Assembly (NCBI GenBank): GCA_965198865.1
Contig: CBDAQA010000020.1
Coordinates: 62,001 to 126,000, forward strand
DNA from: CBDAQA01 sp965198865
GTDB taxonomy: Bacteria; Planctomycetota; Phycisphaerae; Tepidisphaerales; Tepidisphaeraceae
Direction of reading: 5' to 3'
Length of the DNA: 64,000 nucleotides
The position numbers and the translations under genes were made by a program. The notes beneath the pieces are model-generated. The model ran no database searches and was not told the origin of the DNA. It was given only the letters and a program-made list of their open reading frames with translations. Positions 29,258 through 38,357 of the stretch are shown in pieces (within the stretch, counting starts at the first letter, position 1; every line of letters begins with the position of its first letter).

Positions 29258-32209
29258 TCAATGCTTGGGAACCAGCGTGAACCGCTGGGACACCGAATCG
29301 TCGGCGTACGACTGGGCAAGGTGTGTGCCCGCCGACACCTCGGCACCGGCGACGCCCAGCGCCTGATTGCTGTTGTGGTTGTAGAACGAGTAGGTCCCAT
29401 CGGCGTTCTTGACCACCCACCACTGGTCGTTGCCGGAGCTGATGCCCTGGGCCGGCTGCTGGACGATCTTGGCCCCGGGTTGGAAGGAACCCCCCTCGAC
29501 GGCCGCCACCAGGCCGCTCCTGACGTTCGCGATCTGGAAGAGGCCGCCGCTGGTCGGCTTGAGCGCCCACACCGCATAGGTCGAGTCGGCGGGCCACTGC
29601 AGGAGCACCGGCGCGCCGGCCTTGGCCGACACGACGCCCAGCGACAGGTTGCCGTCGGCCCTGCGGATCCGAAAGCTGCCCGAGAGCTCGGGCCGGTCCA
29701 GGGGTGGCAGGAGCTGCCAGATGGCCGCCGCGCTCGACGTCTCCAACGCGTTGATCTTCGGGTCATCGGTGGGCTTGAGCCAGTCGTTCCACGTCAGGTC
29801 GTGGCCGTCGCGCCTGCCCCAGGCGGCCTCGGCGTTCTGCACCATCCAGGTGCGGTAGGTCGACCACAGCCCGTGATCGGTCGCGAACTCGTTCAACCCT
29901 TTCAGGAACCGGTACTGCCACTGCGTCTGGTAGCGGCCCCCGTCGGCGATGACCGGGTTCTTGACGACGTGCTGGATCGCCAGCACGGCGTCGTTGGCGT
30001 ACGCCTCGTCGCCGGTGGCGCGGTGGAGCCCGTTGGCGGCCTCGACGAACGTCCCGCTGTTGTAGACGTTGTTGGACTTCTCCAGCCAGCCGCTCTCGGG
30101 CTTGCCAATGAACCACTTGACGCCCTCGTTCACCTGCCCGGTCTTGGGGTCGAACACGTTGTTCCGAATCCAGGCGTACATCCCCTGGCACTTCTTCAGG
30201 TAGGCCGGGTCCCCGGTGACCCTGTAGAGCAGGAGCCCGGGGCGGACCAGGGAGGTGTTGCTGAGCGCCAGCTTGTCGGCCTTGCCCTCGCCGTGGACGA
30301 AGTTGTCCATGTTCTCCCAGACCCCGCCGCCGCCGTAGCGGGTGTCCCAGCCCCGGTCGTAGGCCATGTTCCAGGCGCGGGTCGCCGTGTCGAGGTAGGT
30401 CTTCCGCCCCGTGAGCTGGAAGCCGCGCAGCAGCGCGGTCGTCATCCAGGCGATGTCGTCGTTCCAGGTGTTGCCGGTCCAGTCGTGACCGTTCTGGGCC
30501 AGGAACGAGTCGAGCAGGTCGATCACCAGCTGCCGGCGCTGGGGGGTGCGGCTCCGCTCGTACGCGTCCTCGGCCACCTCGATGTCGAGGGCGAACACCC
30601 ACGACCCCTCGGACTCGGTCCCGAGCGTCTTGAGCGTCCGGCAGTAGTAGGTCTGCCCCTTGTCGCGCACCAGGAACGCGTTGTTCCAGGCGTCGAACGC
30701 GGCGTCGGCCCGCTCCGTGAGCGGGTCGGCAGGGGCGGCGACGGCGCTGGCCTCCTCGTCGCGCGGATTGGTCCGGAACGGCGAGGCGGGCAGGTTCGCC
30801 GCGTTGTAGAGGACGGCCCGCGGGTTGTCCGACCAGGCGAACCGGGCGTACAGCGGTGACGCGACGGTCGGCGAGCGGAGCGTCACCGTGTTCCCCTCGA
30901 CCTGCGGGGTCGCCCACGCGAAATTTCTGTCCGCCCCGGCGACGGCGAAGACCCGGTCGGCATCGCCCTTGAGCGACAGCCCCTTGGCGTGGTCGAACAC
31001 CAGCTGGATCGCCGGCCCGCCGACGATCACGCGGCGGAGCGTCGGGCCGCTCCCCTCCACGTCGTCGCCGTAGGTGTGGTTCAGCACGCTCCTGACCAGC
31101 CGCGACCCGACCTCCTGCTTGTTGTGGTAGTGGACGTTCTTCTCCTCGCCGAGGTCGATGGTGACGACCAGCGGCGCGTTCAGCTTCTCCGACGTCATCA
31201 GCTGCGCCTCGCGCAGCAGGGGCCACACGTCGCCGTTGGTCGGCTGGTCGCGGGGGGCGCGGAAGCTGGCCAGCTGCACGATGTAGAACGGCACCTTCGC
31301 CCCGAACTGGCCGCGCCAGTCGTTGACCAGGGTCGGCAGCAGCGTGCGGTACTGCACGGCCTGTTCCCTGCGGTCGCCGTTCGACTCGCCCTGGTACCAG
31401 ATGATCCCCTTCACCTGCCCCGGCAGCAGCGGCGCGATCTTCCCGTTGAACAGCACGGTCGGCGTGTTGGGGTCCTTGACCGGCCTGGCAGCGTTCGCGG
31501 GGTCGTGGAGCGCGTCGACCGCCCGCTTGAAGTCCGCCATCTTGGACAGGGCCGGGGCGCTGACCCACGCCTGCGCGACGGTGCCGCTCGCCGAGGCGTC
31601 GATCAGCCCGATCGGCACCTTGAGCTCCCGCTGCAGGTCCCGGCCAAAGAAGTAGCCGACCCCCGCGAAATCGATGATCGACTTCGGCGTGCACGGCTGC
31701 CAGGTGCAGCCCGCGACGGTCCGCTGCGGGGTGGTCGGCAGCGTCCCGGTGATGCGCAGCAGGCGGAGGTCGGGGTGGTCGGCGGCGGCGATCTCCTGCT
31801 CGGGGTTGTTCGCGCCGCGGACGTCGAAAGCCATGTTCGACTGGCCGCTGCACAGCCAGACGTCCCCGAACATCAGGTTGGTCCGCTGGAGCGACTCGCC
31901 CGTCTTCTGGCTCGTGACGGTCAGCGCGTGCGGGCCCCCGGCCGGATGAGCGGGGACCGGCAGGGCCCACCGGCCGTCCCCCCCGGCGGTCGTGGTCTGC
32001 GTGCGACCGTCCAGCTTCACCGCCACGGACGTCCCCGGCTGCGCCCAACCCCAGATCGAGAGGGGTCGGTCGCGCTGCAGCACCGCGTTCTCCGAGAACA
32101 GCGGGTGCAGCAACGGCCTCTCCGCGTCCGGGGCCTGCTGCGCACCGGCACGCGGCCCGAACAGCATCACCACCACGATCAGGGTGGCCCAAAGCGCTCG
32201 CCGATTCAT
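29258..32209 (-). CDS. Trimodular secreted enzyme: sialate-O-acetylesterase-like + GH76 + ricin-type lectin
   Basis: A 983-residue exported fusion. After the signal peptide (ALWATLIVVVMLFGPRAGAQ), residues about 30-490 are a SASA-type carbohydrate acetylesterase with nucleophile Ser124 in LCSGQSNMAF and a second motif WYQGESNGDR (271-280). Residues about 500-870 are a GH76 domain, endo-alpha-1,6-mannanase-like, with the paired acidic residues in TWNDDIAWMTTALL (Asp584/Asp585), GGGGVWENMDNF and KSNNVYNSGTFVEAANGLH. Residues about 885-983 form a ricin/CBM13-like lectin with QW repeats (SSGNDQWWVV, SYADDSVSQRFTLVP). One polypeptide could thus bind a glycan, remove acetyl groups and cut an alpha-1,6-mannan backbone. 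It is the sixth gene of the cluster, 58 bp after the SGNH-glycosidase gene. Confidence 0.9.
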   Translation of the reverse strand: MNRRALWATLIVVVMLFGPRAGAQQAPDAERPLLHPLFSENAVLQRDRPLSIWGWAQPGTSVAVKLDGRTQTTTAGGDGRWALPVPAHPAGGPHALTVTSQKTGESLQRTNLMFGDVWLCSGQSNMAFDVRGANNPEQEIAAADHPDLRLLRITGTLPTTPQRTVAGCTWQPCTPKSIIDFAGVGYFFGRDLQRELKVPIGLIDASASGTVAQAWVSAPALSKMADFKRAVDALHDPANAARPVKDPNTPTVLFNGKIAPLLPGQVKGIIWYQGESNGDRREQAVQYRTLLPTLVNDWRGQFGAKVPFYIVQLASFRAPRDQPTNGDVWPLLREAQLMTSEKLNAPLVVTIDLGEEKNVHYHNKQEVGSRLVRSVLNHTYGDDVEGSGPTLRRVIVGGPAIQLVFDHAKGLSLKGDADRVFAVAGADRNFAWATPQVEGNTVTLRSPTVASPLYARFAWSDNPRAVLYNAANLPASPFRTNPRDEEASAVAAPADPLTERADAAFDAWNNAFLVRDKGQTYYCRTLKTLGTESEGSWVFALDIEVAEDAYERSRTPQRRQLVIDLLDSFLAQNGHDWTGNTWNDDIAWMTTALLRGFQLTGRKTYLDTATRAWNMAYDRGWDTRYGGGGVWENMDNFVHGEGKADKLALSNTSLVRPGLLLYRVTGDPAYLKKCQGMYAWIRNNVFDPKTGQVNEGVKWFIGKPESGWLEKSNNVYNSGTFVEAANGLHRATGDEAYANDAVLAIQHVVKNPVIADGGRYQTQWQYRFLKGLNEFATDHGLWSTYRTWMVQNAEAAWGRRDGHDLTWNDWLKPTDDPKINALETSSAAAIWQLLPPLDRPELSGSFRIRRADGNLSLGVVSAKAGAPVLLQWPADSTYAVWALKPTSGGLFQIANVRSGLVAAVEGGSFQPGAKIVQQPAQGISSGNDQWWVVKNADGTYSFYNHNSNQALGVAGAEVSAGTHLAQSYADDSVSQRFTLVPKH

Positions 32210-32267
32210 GAAGCTTTCTCCAGGTGGGCGCCGCTCCCGACGGTCGCCCGAGAGGGCGCGGCGGCGC

Positions 32268-34457
32268 CTAACGGTCGTCGCCGAGCTCGACCTCGACCCG
32301 GTGCGAACCGGTCAGGCTCGGCGAGACGACGCGCGTTGGCATCTCGGTCCCGTCCAGCGTGGCCCGGCGGACGTGGGCACCACGGCCCGCGAGGCGGATG
32401 GACAAGGTCATCCCGCGGTACCGCAGGTCGGCCAACGTCACCGCGCCCCAATCGGCGGGCAGCATGGGTGACAGGTGCAAGCCATCCGGCTCGAAGCCCA
32501 TGCCGAACAGGCCGCGGTGGACGGCGGCGATGTACGCCGTGGCCGACCACGTCTGGTCGGGCACGGGTCCCCAATGACCGCCGTTCTGCCACCCCCCGTC
32601 GGGCTTGCCGGTGCGGGGGTTGTAGATCTCGTAGAAGTTGCCCTTGCTCGCCAGGACCAGGTCGGCGACGTGAGCGACCTCGCTGGCGTAGAGGTCGGTG
32701 GCGCCGGCCTTGGCGGCGGCCGTGGCCCACAGGCCGTTGACCAGCGGCCAGAGCATGACGTTGTGCCGCCCGAGGTGCTGGTCGTCGAACTCGGGCAGGT
32801 TGGGCCAGAGGGTGACGACGCCCTTGGGCTCGACGTGCATCTGCCGCACGACGGCCGTGGCCCGGCGGGCATCGGCCACGTCGAACAGGACGGTGAAGGC
32901 CTGGCCGGACCCTTCGGTGGCGAAGAAGAGCTGGCCGGCGTCGGGGCCGGCACCGGACAGGAAGTAGCCGTAGGCCTGGCGCTGGGGGGACCACAGGTGC
33001 CGGTTGATCGCGTCCCGGAGCGCGTCGGACTGCCGGTCCAAATCGGCCGCCTCCGTCGCCGGCCGGCCGGCCTCGCGGGCCATGCGGGCGGCACAGCGGT
33101 AGGCCTGGCGGTAGATGCAGTTGGTGCTCAGCACCATCAGCTCGCGGGTGTGTCGGTGGTCCAGCACGAAGCTGCTGTGGTTGGCAGCGTCGTACTCCGG
33201 CGGCGGGTAGGCGGCGATCCCGTCGGCGAAGAACGCCGGGCCCATGTACAGGCCGTAGGTCGAGTTGAAGTGGTCGTGCCGCAGGATCGCCAGCGTCGCC
33301 GTGGTGGTGGCGTAAGCATCGTCCAGGAAGGCCCGGTCGCCGGTGACGGCGTAGTGGTTCCACGCCCCCACCACCCAGATGCACTGGTCCCACCACTGGT
33401 TGTCCTGCTGGACGACGACCGCCCCGTCGCCCCGCCGCTGGCACACGGCCCAGAGCGTGTTCCGCGCCACCCATGGTTCCAGCAGCGAACCGGCGAACCA
33501 GGAGTTCAGCGAGGCGTCCCGCGTCCACGGCTGGTCGTACCCGCCGCCGGCGCGGATGAACGTCCCCGGCGGGTCGGCCAGCCGGCCGAGCCGGTCCTGG
33601 TCCCCGGGCTTGGTTGGATGGACGGTGTTCTTGTCCAGCAGGTTGGACAGGGCGTCGGCGTAGACTTGGCCGACCCGCGCCTGCACCTCGGGCCGGTCGA
33701 AGGTCAGCCGGGGCCGGGCCGGCTTCGCCAGCAGTTCCGCCGGCGGCAGGTCGACCGGCTGCCCGCTGAGCGCGGCCCAGATGGCCTCGGCCAGAGCGGC
33801 GTGGCCGGCGTCGTCCGGATGCACGCCCTCGGGCGTCTGCCCGGCCGCCGGCAGGCCCGAGACGTCGACGAACTGCAGCCCCAGCTCCCCGGCCAGGGCC
33901 CGGCAGGCGTCGTCGATCGCCCGCAGCTTGGCCGGGCCCGACTCGTCGTACCCCGCCCGCCGCAACTCCGGCGTGAACTTCTCCGGGTAGAGCATGGGGG
34001 GCGTGATCAGCACGACCTTGGCCGCCGGCACCCGCTTGCGGTAGGCCAGGATGAGCCGGCGGAGATTGGCGGCCGCGTCCCGGCCGATCGCCTCGGGCGG
34101 GGTCTTCTCCCGCGTGTCGTTCGTCCCCAGCATGATGGTGATCAGCGTGGTGTCCAGCGGGATGTGCTCGGCCTTCTCGTCGGGGCGGTAGGCGTACGCG
34201 CCGGTGGAGAACCCGCTGAGCCCCGCGTTGACCACCCGCAGGTCGGTGTGGGACCGGGCCGCCAGCTTCCGCAGCAGGCTGACGTAGCAGTAGTCCGCCC
34301 CGCTCGCCAGCGACCCGGCCGTGATCGAGTCGCCCACGCAGACCAGCCGGCCGGTCGGCAGCGCCGTGGCCGGCGCGGTCGACGGGCCGTCGGCCGACGC
34401 GACGGCCGGCAGCGAGAACAGGGCGGCGATCAGGGTCGCTTGGATTTGTCGAAGCAT
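32268..34457 (-). CDS. Bimodular secreted enzyme: SGNH/GDSL esterase + (alpha/alpha)6 glycosidase-like domain
   Basis: A 729-residue protein starting at 34457 with a signal peptide (IQATLIAALFSLPAVASA). Residues about 35-240 are an SGNH hydrolase with block I VCVGDSITAGS (Ser44), block III GTND (111-114) and block V DAGH (Asp216/His219). Residues about 260-720 form a toroid glycosidase-like domain (YDQPWTRDASLNSWFAG, DNQWWDQCIWVVGAWNHYAV, FFADGIAAYPPPEY, GHWGPVPDQTWSATAYIAAV) similar in pattern to GH63/GH78-like (alpha/alpha)6 enzymes; I cannot assign a family. It probably couples deacylation to glycan cleavage. The upstream neighbour is a stand-alone SGNH paralogue that aligns closely with this N-terminal half, suggesting duplication and fusion. 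Confidence 0.85.
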   Translation of the reverse strand: MLRQIQATLIAALFSLPAVASADGPSTAPATALPTGRLVCVGDSITAGSLASGADYCYVSLLRKLAARSHTDLRVVNAGLSGFSTGAYAYRPDEKAEHIPLDTTLITIMLGTNDTREKTPPEAIGRDAAANLRRLILAYRKRVPAAKVVLITPPMLYPEKFTPELRRAGYDESGPAKLRAIDDACRALAGELGLQFVDVSGLPAAGQTPEGVHPDDAGHAALAEAIWAALSGQPVDLPPAELLAKPARPRLTFDRPEVQARVGQVYADALSNLLDKNTVHPTKPGDQDRLGRLADPPGTFIRAGGGYDQPWTRDASLNSWFAGSLLEPWVARNTLWAVCQRRGDGAVVVQQDNQWWDQCIWVVGAWNHYAVTGDRAFLDDAYATTTATLAILRHDHFNSTYGLYMGPAFFADGIAAYPPPEYDAANHSSFVLDHRHTRELMVLSTNCIYRQAYRCAARMAREAGRPATEAADLDRQSDALRDAINRHLWSPQRQAYGYFLSGAGPDAGQLFFATEGSGQAFTVLFDVADARRATAVVRQMHVEPKGVVTLWPNLPEFDDQHLGRHNVMLWPLVNGLWATAAAKAGATDLYASEVAHVADLVLASKGNFYEIYNPRTGKPDGGWQNGGHWGPVPDQTWSATAYIAAVHRGLFGMGFEPDGLHLSPMLPADWGAVTLADLRYRGMTLSIRLAGRGAHVRRATLDGTEMPTRVVSPSLTGSHRVEVELGDDR

Positions 34458-34534
34458 CTTTGAGTACCACCCAAGTGCGCTTGCCGCGTGCGCGGCCCGA
34501 GCGAGGGAAAACGTCCACGGCCCGGCGGGGCCCC

Positions 34535-35296
34535 CTACGGTGTGTGCCCCGGAGCGGCCGGCGGCGGGGCGTCGGCGGCGTCGCCCCGGTTCAGCTCCCG
34601 CCACACCAGGTCGGCGATCTTCTCGTGCCCCCGGTCGTTCGCGTGGACGCCCTCGGGCGTGTCCTGCGGGGTCATCACGCCCGACAGGTCGATCAGCTGC
34701 AGGCCCAGCCGCCCGGCCAGCATCCGGTAGGCGGCGTTGATCGCCGCCCGCTTGGCCGGGCCGGCGTCGTCGTAGCCGGTGTCGCGGAGGTGCCGGATGA
34801 ACTTGTCGGGGTACACGTCCGTCAGCGTCATGATCACGACCCGGGCGTGCGGCACCCGCGCCTGGTAGGCGGCGATCAATCGCTCCAGGTTCTTGGCGGC
34901 CCTGGCGGCGATGTCGGCCGGCGCCCCCTTCTCGCGCAGGTCGTTGGTGCCGAGCAGGATGGTGATCAGCGTCGTGTCGGCCGGCAGCTTCTCGGCCAGC
35001 TTCTTGGCGTTGTAGGCGTAGGCCCCGGTCGACCACCCGCTCCGCCCCTCGTTGACGACCCGCAGGTCGTCGTGCGCCGCGGCGGCGAAGGCGGCCAGCC
35101 GGCTGACGTAGCACAGCTCGGGCTTGCTGGCCAGCGACCCCTGGGTGAGCGAGGCCCCGACGCACACCAGCCGGCCCGACAGCGGGCGGGTCGTCGGTCC
35201 CTCGCCGCCGCGGACGGCCACCGCCTGCCAGCCCAAGACAAGGGTCCAGAGCAGCGCCAGCCGACACAGGGGGGCAGGGGTCGAGGCGTGTATCAT
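34535..35296 (-). CDS. SGNH/GDSL-type hydrolase with GDS changed to GAS
   Basis: A 253-residue exported esterase-like protein. The start at 35296 has AGGTGA seven bases upstream and a signal region (LCRLALLWTLVLGWQAVAVR). Block I reads VCVGASLTQGS: the nucleophile Ser49 is kept but the Asp of GDS is Ala. Block III GTND and the end block VHANDRGH are intact. It aligns with the N-terminal half of the next gene over its whole length (LVCVGxSxTxGSLAS, STGAYAY, LPADTTLITILLGTND, DVYPDKF against MLYPEKF, GVHANDRGH against GVHPDDAGH). The likely role is removal of acyl groups from glycans. It lies 77 bp before the fusion gene and 71 bp after the beta-lactamase-like gene. Confidence 0.88.
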   Translation of the reverse strand: MIHASTPAPLCRLALLWTLVLGWQAVAVRGGEGPTTRPLSGRLVCVGASLTQGSLASKPELCYVSRLAAFAAAAHDDLRVVNEGRSGWSTGAYAYNAKKLAEKLPADTTLITILLGTNDLREKGAPADIAARAAKNLERLIAAYQARVPHARVVIMTLTDVYPDKFIRHLRDTGYDDAGPAKRAAINAAYRMLAGRLGLQLIDLSGVMTPQDTPEGVHANDRGHEKIADLVWRELNRGDAADAPPPAAPGHTP

Positions 35297-35367
35297 GCGT
35301 TCACCTGTCAGGGTCTGGTCCAGGCCGCGGCCGACGAGCGGACGGTGGTGCCATGAGCCGCCGCGGC

Positions 35368-36483
35368 TCACTTCTTGGCGGCCCGGCGCACCTTGAGTCC
35401 CGCGACCTGCTGCTCGAGGCGGTCCCGTGCGGCGGCGTCGTCGGGCAGCGGCTGGTCCCGGAAGGCGGGGAACAGCCCGTCCCAGATGGCGTCCAGCTCC
35501 CCCTGCATGTTGCCGGTGTCGGCGGTGATCGCGACGACGGCGTCCCGGTCGGGCATCACGACGATGAACTGCCCGCCGGCCCCGTCGGCCCGGAAGGCGT
35601 TGTGGGTGCAGTGCCAAAACTGGAAGCCGTACCCCTGCCGCCAGTCGACGCCGATCTTGGAGTGGCTCTCGCCGTCGTTGGGCACCTGCTCGCGGGTGGC
35701 CTGTTCGACCCATGCCTCGGGCACCAGTTGAGCCCCGTTCCACTTGCCCTTCTGCAGGTAGAGCTGGCCCAGCTTGGCGATGTCCTCCGTGCGAAGGTAG
35801 AGCCCGAACCCGCCCAGCGAGTTGCCCTCGGGGCTGCTCGTCCAGCGCGGGTCGGGGATGCCCAGCGGCTCGAACAGCCGCGGCTTGAGGTACTCCAGCG
35901 ACGTCTGGCCCGTCACCTTGGTCACGATGGCCGACAGGACGTAGCTGCCCAGCGTGTTGTACAGGAAGTGCGTGCCGGGCTTGAACGGGACCGGCTGGGC
36001 CAGGAACGCCTTCACGGTCGCGTTGTTGCCGGGGATCTTGACCTCCTTCTCCTGCCCGCTGGTCATGGTCAGCAGGTGGCGGACGGTCATCGCCTTCAGG
36101 TTGTCCGACGGGTTCGCCGGGGCGTCGTCGGGGAAGAACTTCAGCACTGGGTCGTCCAGGCCCAGCTTGCCCGCCGCGATGGCCAGGCCGACGGCCGTGG
36201 CGTTGAAGCTCTTGCTGACGGAGTTCAGGACGTGCGGCTCGTCCGGCCGCTGGGGTGCCCAGAACGCCTCGCCGATGACTTGGCCGTGCCGGACGACCAC
36301 GACGCTGTGGACGGCGACGATCTTGTCCAGCCGCGCCACGAGGTCACCGATCGCTGCCGATGGAACGCCCTGAGCCTCGGGCGTGCTCCGGGGGAGAGCC
36401 ACGTCGGCCGCCCGCGCCGCCGGTCCGACCATCACGACGAGTGCCGCAACCATCCCTGCCACCATCGAGATCCGTCTGTTCAT
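35368..36483 (-). CDS. Serine hydrolase of the class C beta-lactamase/esterase family, exported
   Basis: A 371-residue secreted hydrolase. The start at 36483 is preferred over the ATG six codons upstream because GGAG lies about nine bases before it and a signal peptide follows (MVAGMVAALVVMVGPAARAA). The catalytic SxxK is Ser88-Val-Ser-Lys91 in LNSVSKSFNAT; the Tyr motif is YNTLGSYVLSAIV and the third motif region is GAGGQFIVVMPD. The pattern matches 6-aminohexanoate-dimer-hydrolase-like and EstB-like esterases rather than true beta-lactamases. A role in removing ester decorations from the cluster's glycan is inference from position. It is flanked by 48-bp and 71-bp spacers within the co-oriented cluster. 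Confidence 0.92.
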   Translation of the reverse strand: MNRRISMVAGMVAALVVMVGPAARAADVALPRSTPEAQGVPSAAIGDLVARLDKIVAVHSVVVVRHGQVIGEAFWAPQRPDEPHVLNSVSKSFNATAVGLAIAAGKLGLDDPVLKFFPDDAPANPSDNLKAMTVRHLLTMTSGQEKEVKIPGNNATVKAFLAQPVPFKPGTHFLYNTLGSYVLSAIVTKVTGQTSLEYLKPRLFEPLGIPDPRWTSSPEGNSLGGFGLYLRTEDIAKLGQLYLQKGKWNGAQLVPEAWVEQATREQVPNDGESHSKIGVDWRQGYGFQFWHCTHNAFRADGAGGQFIVVMPDRDAVVAITADTGNMQGELDAIWDGLFPAFRDQPLPDDAAARDRLEQQVAGLKVRRAAKK

Positions 36484-36531
36484 GCTGTTGCTCCGCCGCA
36501 ATCTGAAACCCGCCGCGCCGACCCACCGTCC

Positions 36532-38295
36532 TCAGCCGCCCACGGTCGCCGTCCCCCGGGTGACGCCGCAGTCGTTGAGCGTGTCGACCGCGAAGAAGTA
36601 GGGCGTGCCGATGTCCAGCGAGTGGATGTGCAGGGTGCTCGTGCCGTAGACCTGGTAGTTGGCGAACAGGCTGTCCTTGGCCAGGCCGTACCGGACGACG
36701 TACCCCTGGGCTGCGGGGACGGGGTCCCAGGAGATGACGGCCTGGCGGCCATCGGTCGGGTCGCGCTCGACGCGGAGCCCGGTCGCGACGTCCGGCGGCG
36801 GCCCCAGCCCGCTGCCGAACAGGCGGAGGCCGCTGACCGAGAACTTCGCCCCGGCCGGCACGTGGGCGTTGGTCAGGCGGGCGAACCGGGCCGACACCGG
36901 CTGGTCCAGCTGCACGTAGTCGTGCGGGGCATCCCGCCGGTCGGTGGTGCGGTCGATCGCCGTGCGCCAGGCCTTGCCGTCCGTGCTCAGTTCCAGGGTG
37001 TACCCATAGCCGTCGCCGGCGGGAATGCGCTCGCGGGCAACCGCCCCCTCGTCGGCGAAGTTGACCTGGATGGCGTCGACGCGGCAGGCCTTGCCCATGT
37101 CGACCTGGAGCCACTCGCCGGGGTCGCCGGTGCGGGCCGACCACCAGTCGCGAATCTCCTCGTCGAACGCCATGCCCACCGGGTGGCCGTCCAGCGTGGA
37201 CGAGGCCGTGGCCGGCTTGCCGTAGGTGAGCAGCGCCCAGTCCGGGCGGTTGCCGGCCGAGGGGTCCTTAACGGTGCCCGGGACGTACTGCGGGTAGTCG
37301 CCCAGGGAGGTGTCGCAGACCATCTGCCCGTCGGGCGCGAACCAGGTCGGGAACAGGCCCAGCCGCCGCTCGAACTTGTGGCGGACCGAGACGGTCAGGC
37401 TCGACATGCGCCAGTACCGCCCGCCGGCGTCCTGGAACGTGGTGCTGTGCCCGGCCCCGGCGATGAACCCGCTGGGCTTGAACGAGAACGGGTTGTAGGG
37501 GGCGTACGTGAACGGCCCCAGCGGGTGGTCGCTGACCCACACGCTGTCGTTGTACGTCTTGAACTCGGTCGCCGGCGTCGAACATTGGAGGTAGTACCGG
37601 CCGGCGTGCTTGGTGACCCACGGCCCCTCCAGCCAGCACCCGCCGGGCTTGTACGGCGGCATGGCCGTGGCCTCGGCGAAGACCTCCGCCCCGTGGTGGG
37701 CCACGTCGCTGTTGCACAGCGGCTTGGCCCGGCCGACCGGTTTGAAGCCGTTGTCCGGGTCCAACTGCTGGCCCTGGATCGGGGCCCGGTCGCTGCACCC
37801 CCAGTACATGTAGACCTTGCCGTCGTCGTCGACGAACAGGTCGGGGTCGCCCGACGACCGGTGGGTGTCGACCAGCTGCCAGTCGGTGCCCGTCGCCGGG
37901 TTGGTCGACTCGTAGATGCCGGTGCCGATCGCCGTCCAGTACATCTTGCCGTGGACGACGGCCACGCCCGGCGCGTCTTGGCCGACGGGCAGCGACGTGT
38001 GCGGGACCAGCTGCCAGTGGACGCAGTCGGCCGAGTGCCAGTACCCGCTGCCGTGGGTGGCGAACAGCCAGTACTCGCCCTTGTAGACGACCACCGCCGG
38101 GTCGGCCGCCACGCGGTAGGTGGGGCGTTCGGGCTGGAAGCTGTAGGGCAGGTCGACGGGGTTGCAGAACGTCGGTGGCCTGTCGTCCGCCGCCAGCGCC
38201 GGGGACACCGAGGCCATCGCCAAAGCGGCGGACCCTACGACGGCCAGACCGGTCCAGGTCCAGCACGTGCGGATCCAATGAGTGAGGTCGCGCAT
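36532..38295 (-). CDS. GH43-like glycosidase with F5/8-type C carbohydrate-binding and Fn3 domains
   Basis: A 587-residue secreted enzyme beginning at 38295 (signal WTGLAVVGSAALAMASVSPA). Residues about 40-375 form a five-bladed propeller with the three acidic residues expected in GH43: the base in RVAADPAVVVYKGEYW (about Asp65), the modulator in SSGDPDLFVDDDGKVYMYW (about Asp148) and the acid in CWLEGPWVTKHAGRYYL (about Glu222). Residues about 385-500 are an F5/8-type C (CBM32-like) domain (GKPATASSTLDGHP, WLQVDMGKACRVDAIQVNFA). The last 85 residues are an Fn3 domain (GLRVERDP, GYVVRYGLAKDS, ADFFAV-like strand). GH43 members remove arabinose, xylose or galactose side chains. It sits between GH2 and the serine hydrolase. 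Confidence 0.9.
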   Translation of the reverse strand: MRDLTHWIRTCWTWTGLAVVGSAALAMASVSPALAADDRPPTFCNPVDLPYSFQPERPTYRVAADPAVVVYKGEYWLFATHGSGYWHSADCVHWQLVPHTSLPVGQDAPGVAVVHGKMYWTAIGTGIYESTNPATGTDWQLVDTHRSSGDPDLFVDDDGKVYMYWGCSDRAPIQGQQLDPDNGFKPVGRAKPLCNSDVAHHGAEVFAEATAMPPYKPGGCWLEGPWVTKHAGRYYLQCSTPATEFKTYNDSVWVSDHPLGPFTYAPYNPFSFKPSGFIAGAGHSTTFQDAGGRYWRMSSLTVSVRHKFERRLGLFPTWFAPDGQMVCDTSLGDYPQYVPGTVKDPSAGNRPDWALLTYGKPATASSTLDGHPVGMAFDEEIRDWWSARTGDPGEWLQVDMGKACRVDAIQVNFADEGAVARERIPAGDGYGYTLELSTDGKAWRTAIDRTTDRRDAPHDYVQLDQPVSARFARLTNAHVPAGAKFSVSGLRLFGSGLGPPPDVATGLRVERDPTDGRQAVISWDPVPAAQGYVVRYGLAKDSLFANYQVYGTSTLHIHSLDIGTPYFFAVDTLNDCGVTRGTATVGG

Positions 38296-38357
38296 AGGTT
38301 CTTCGTTCTCGCCTGGCCAACGACCGCCCCGCCGTGCCCCGCGTCCGCCGGTCAACC

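Noticed and set aside
32475..34463. 662-codon plus-strand frame over the SGNH-glycosidase gene
   Set aside because: Antisense shadow; composition is atypical and it has no start signals.
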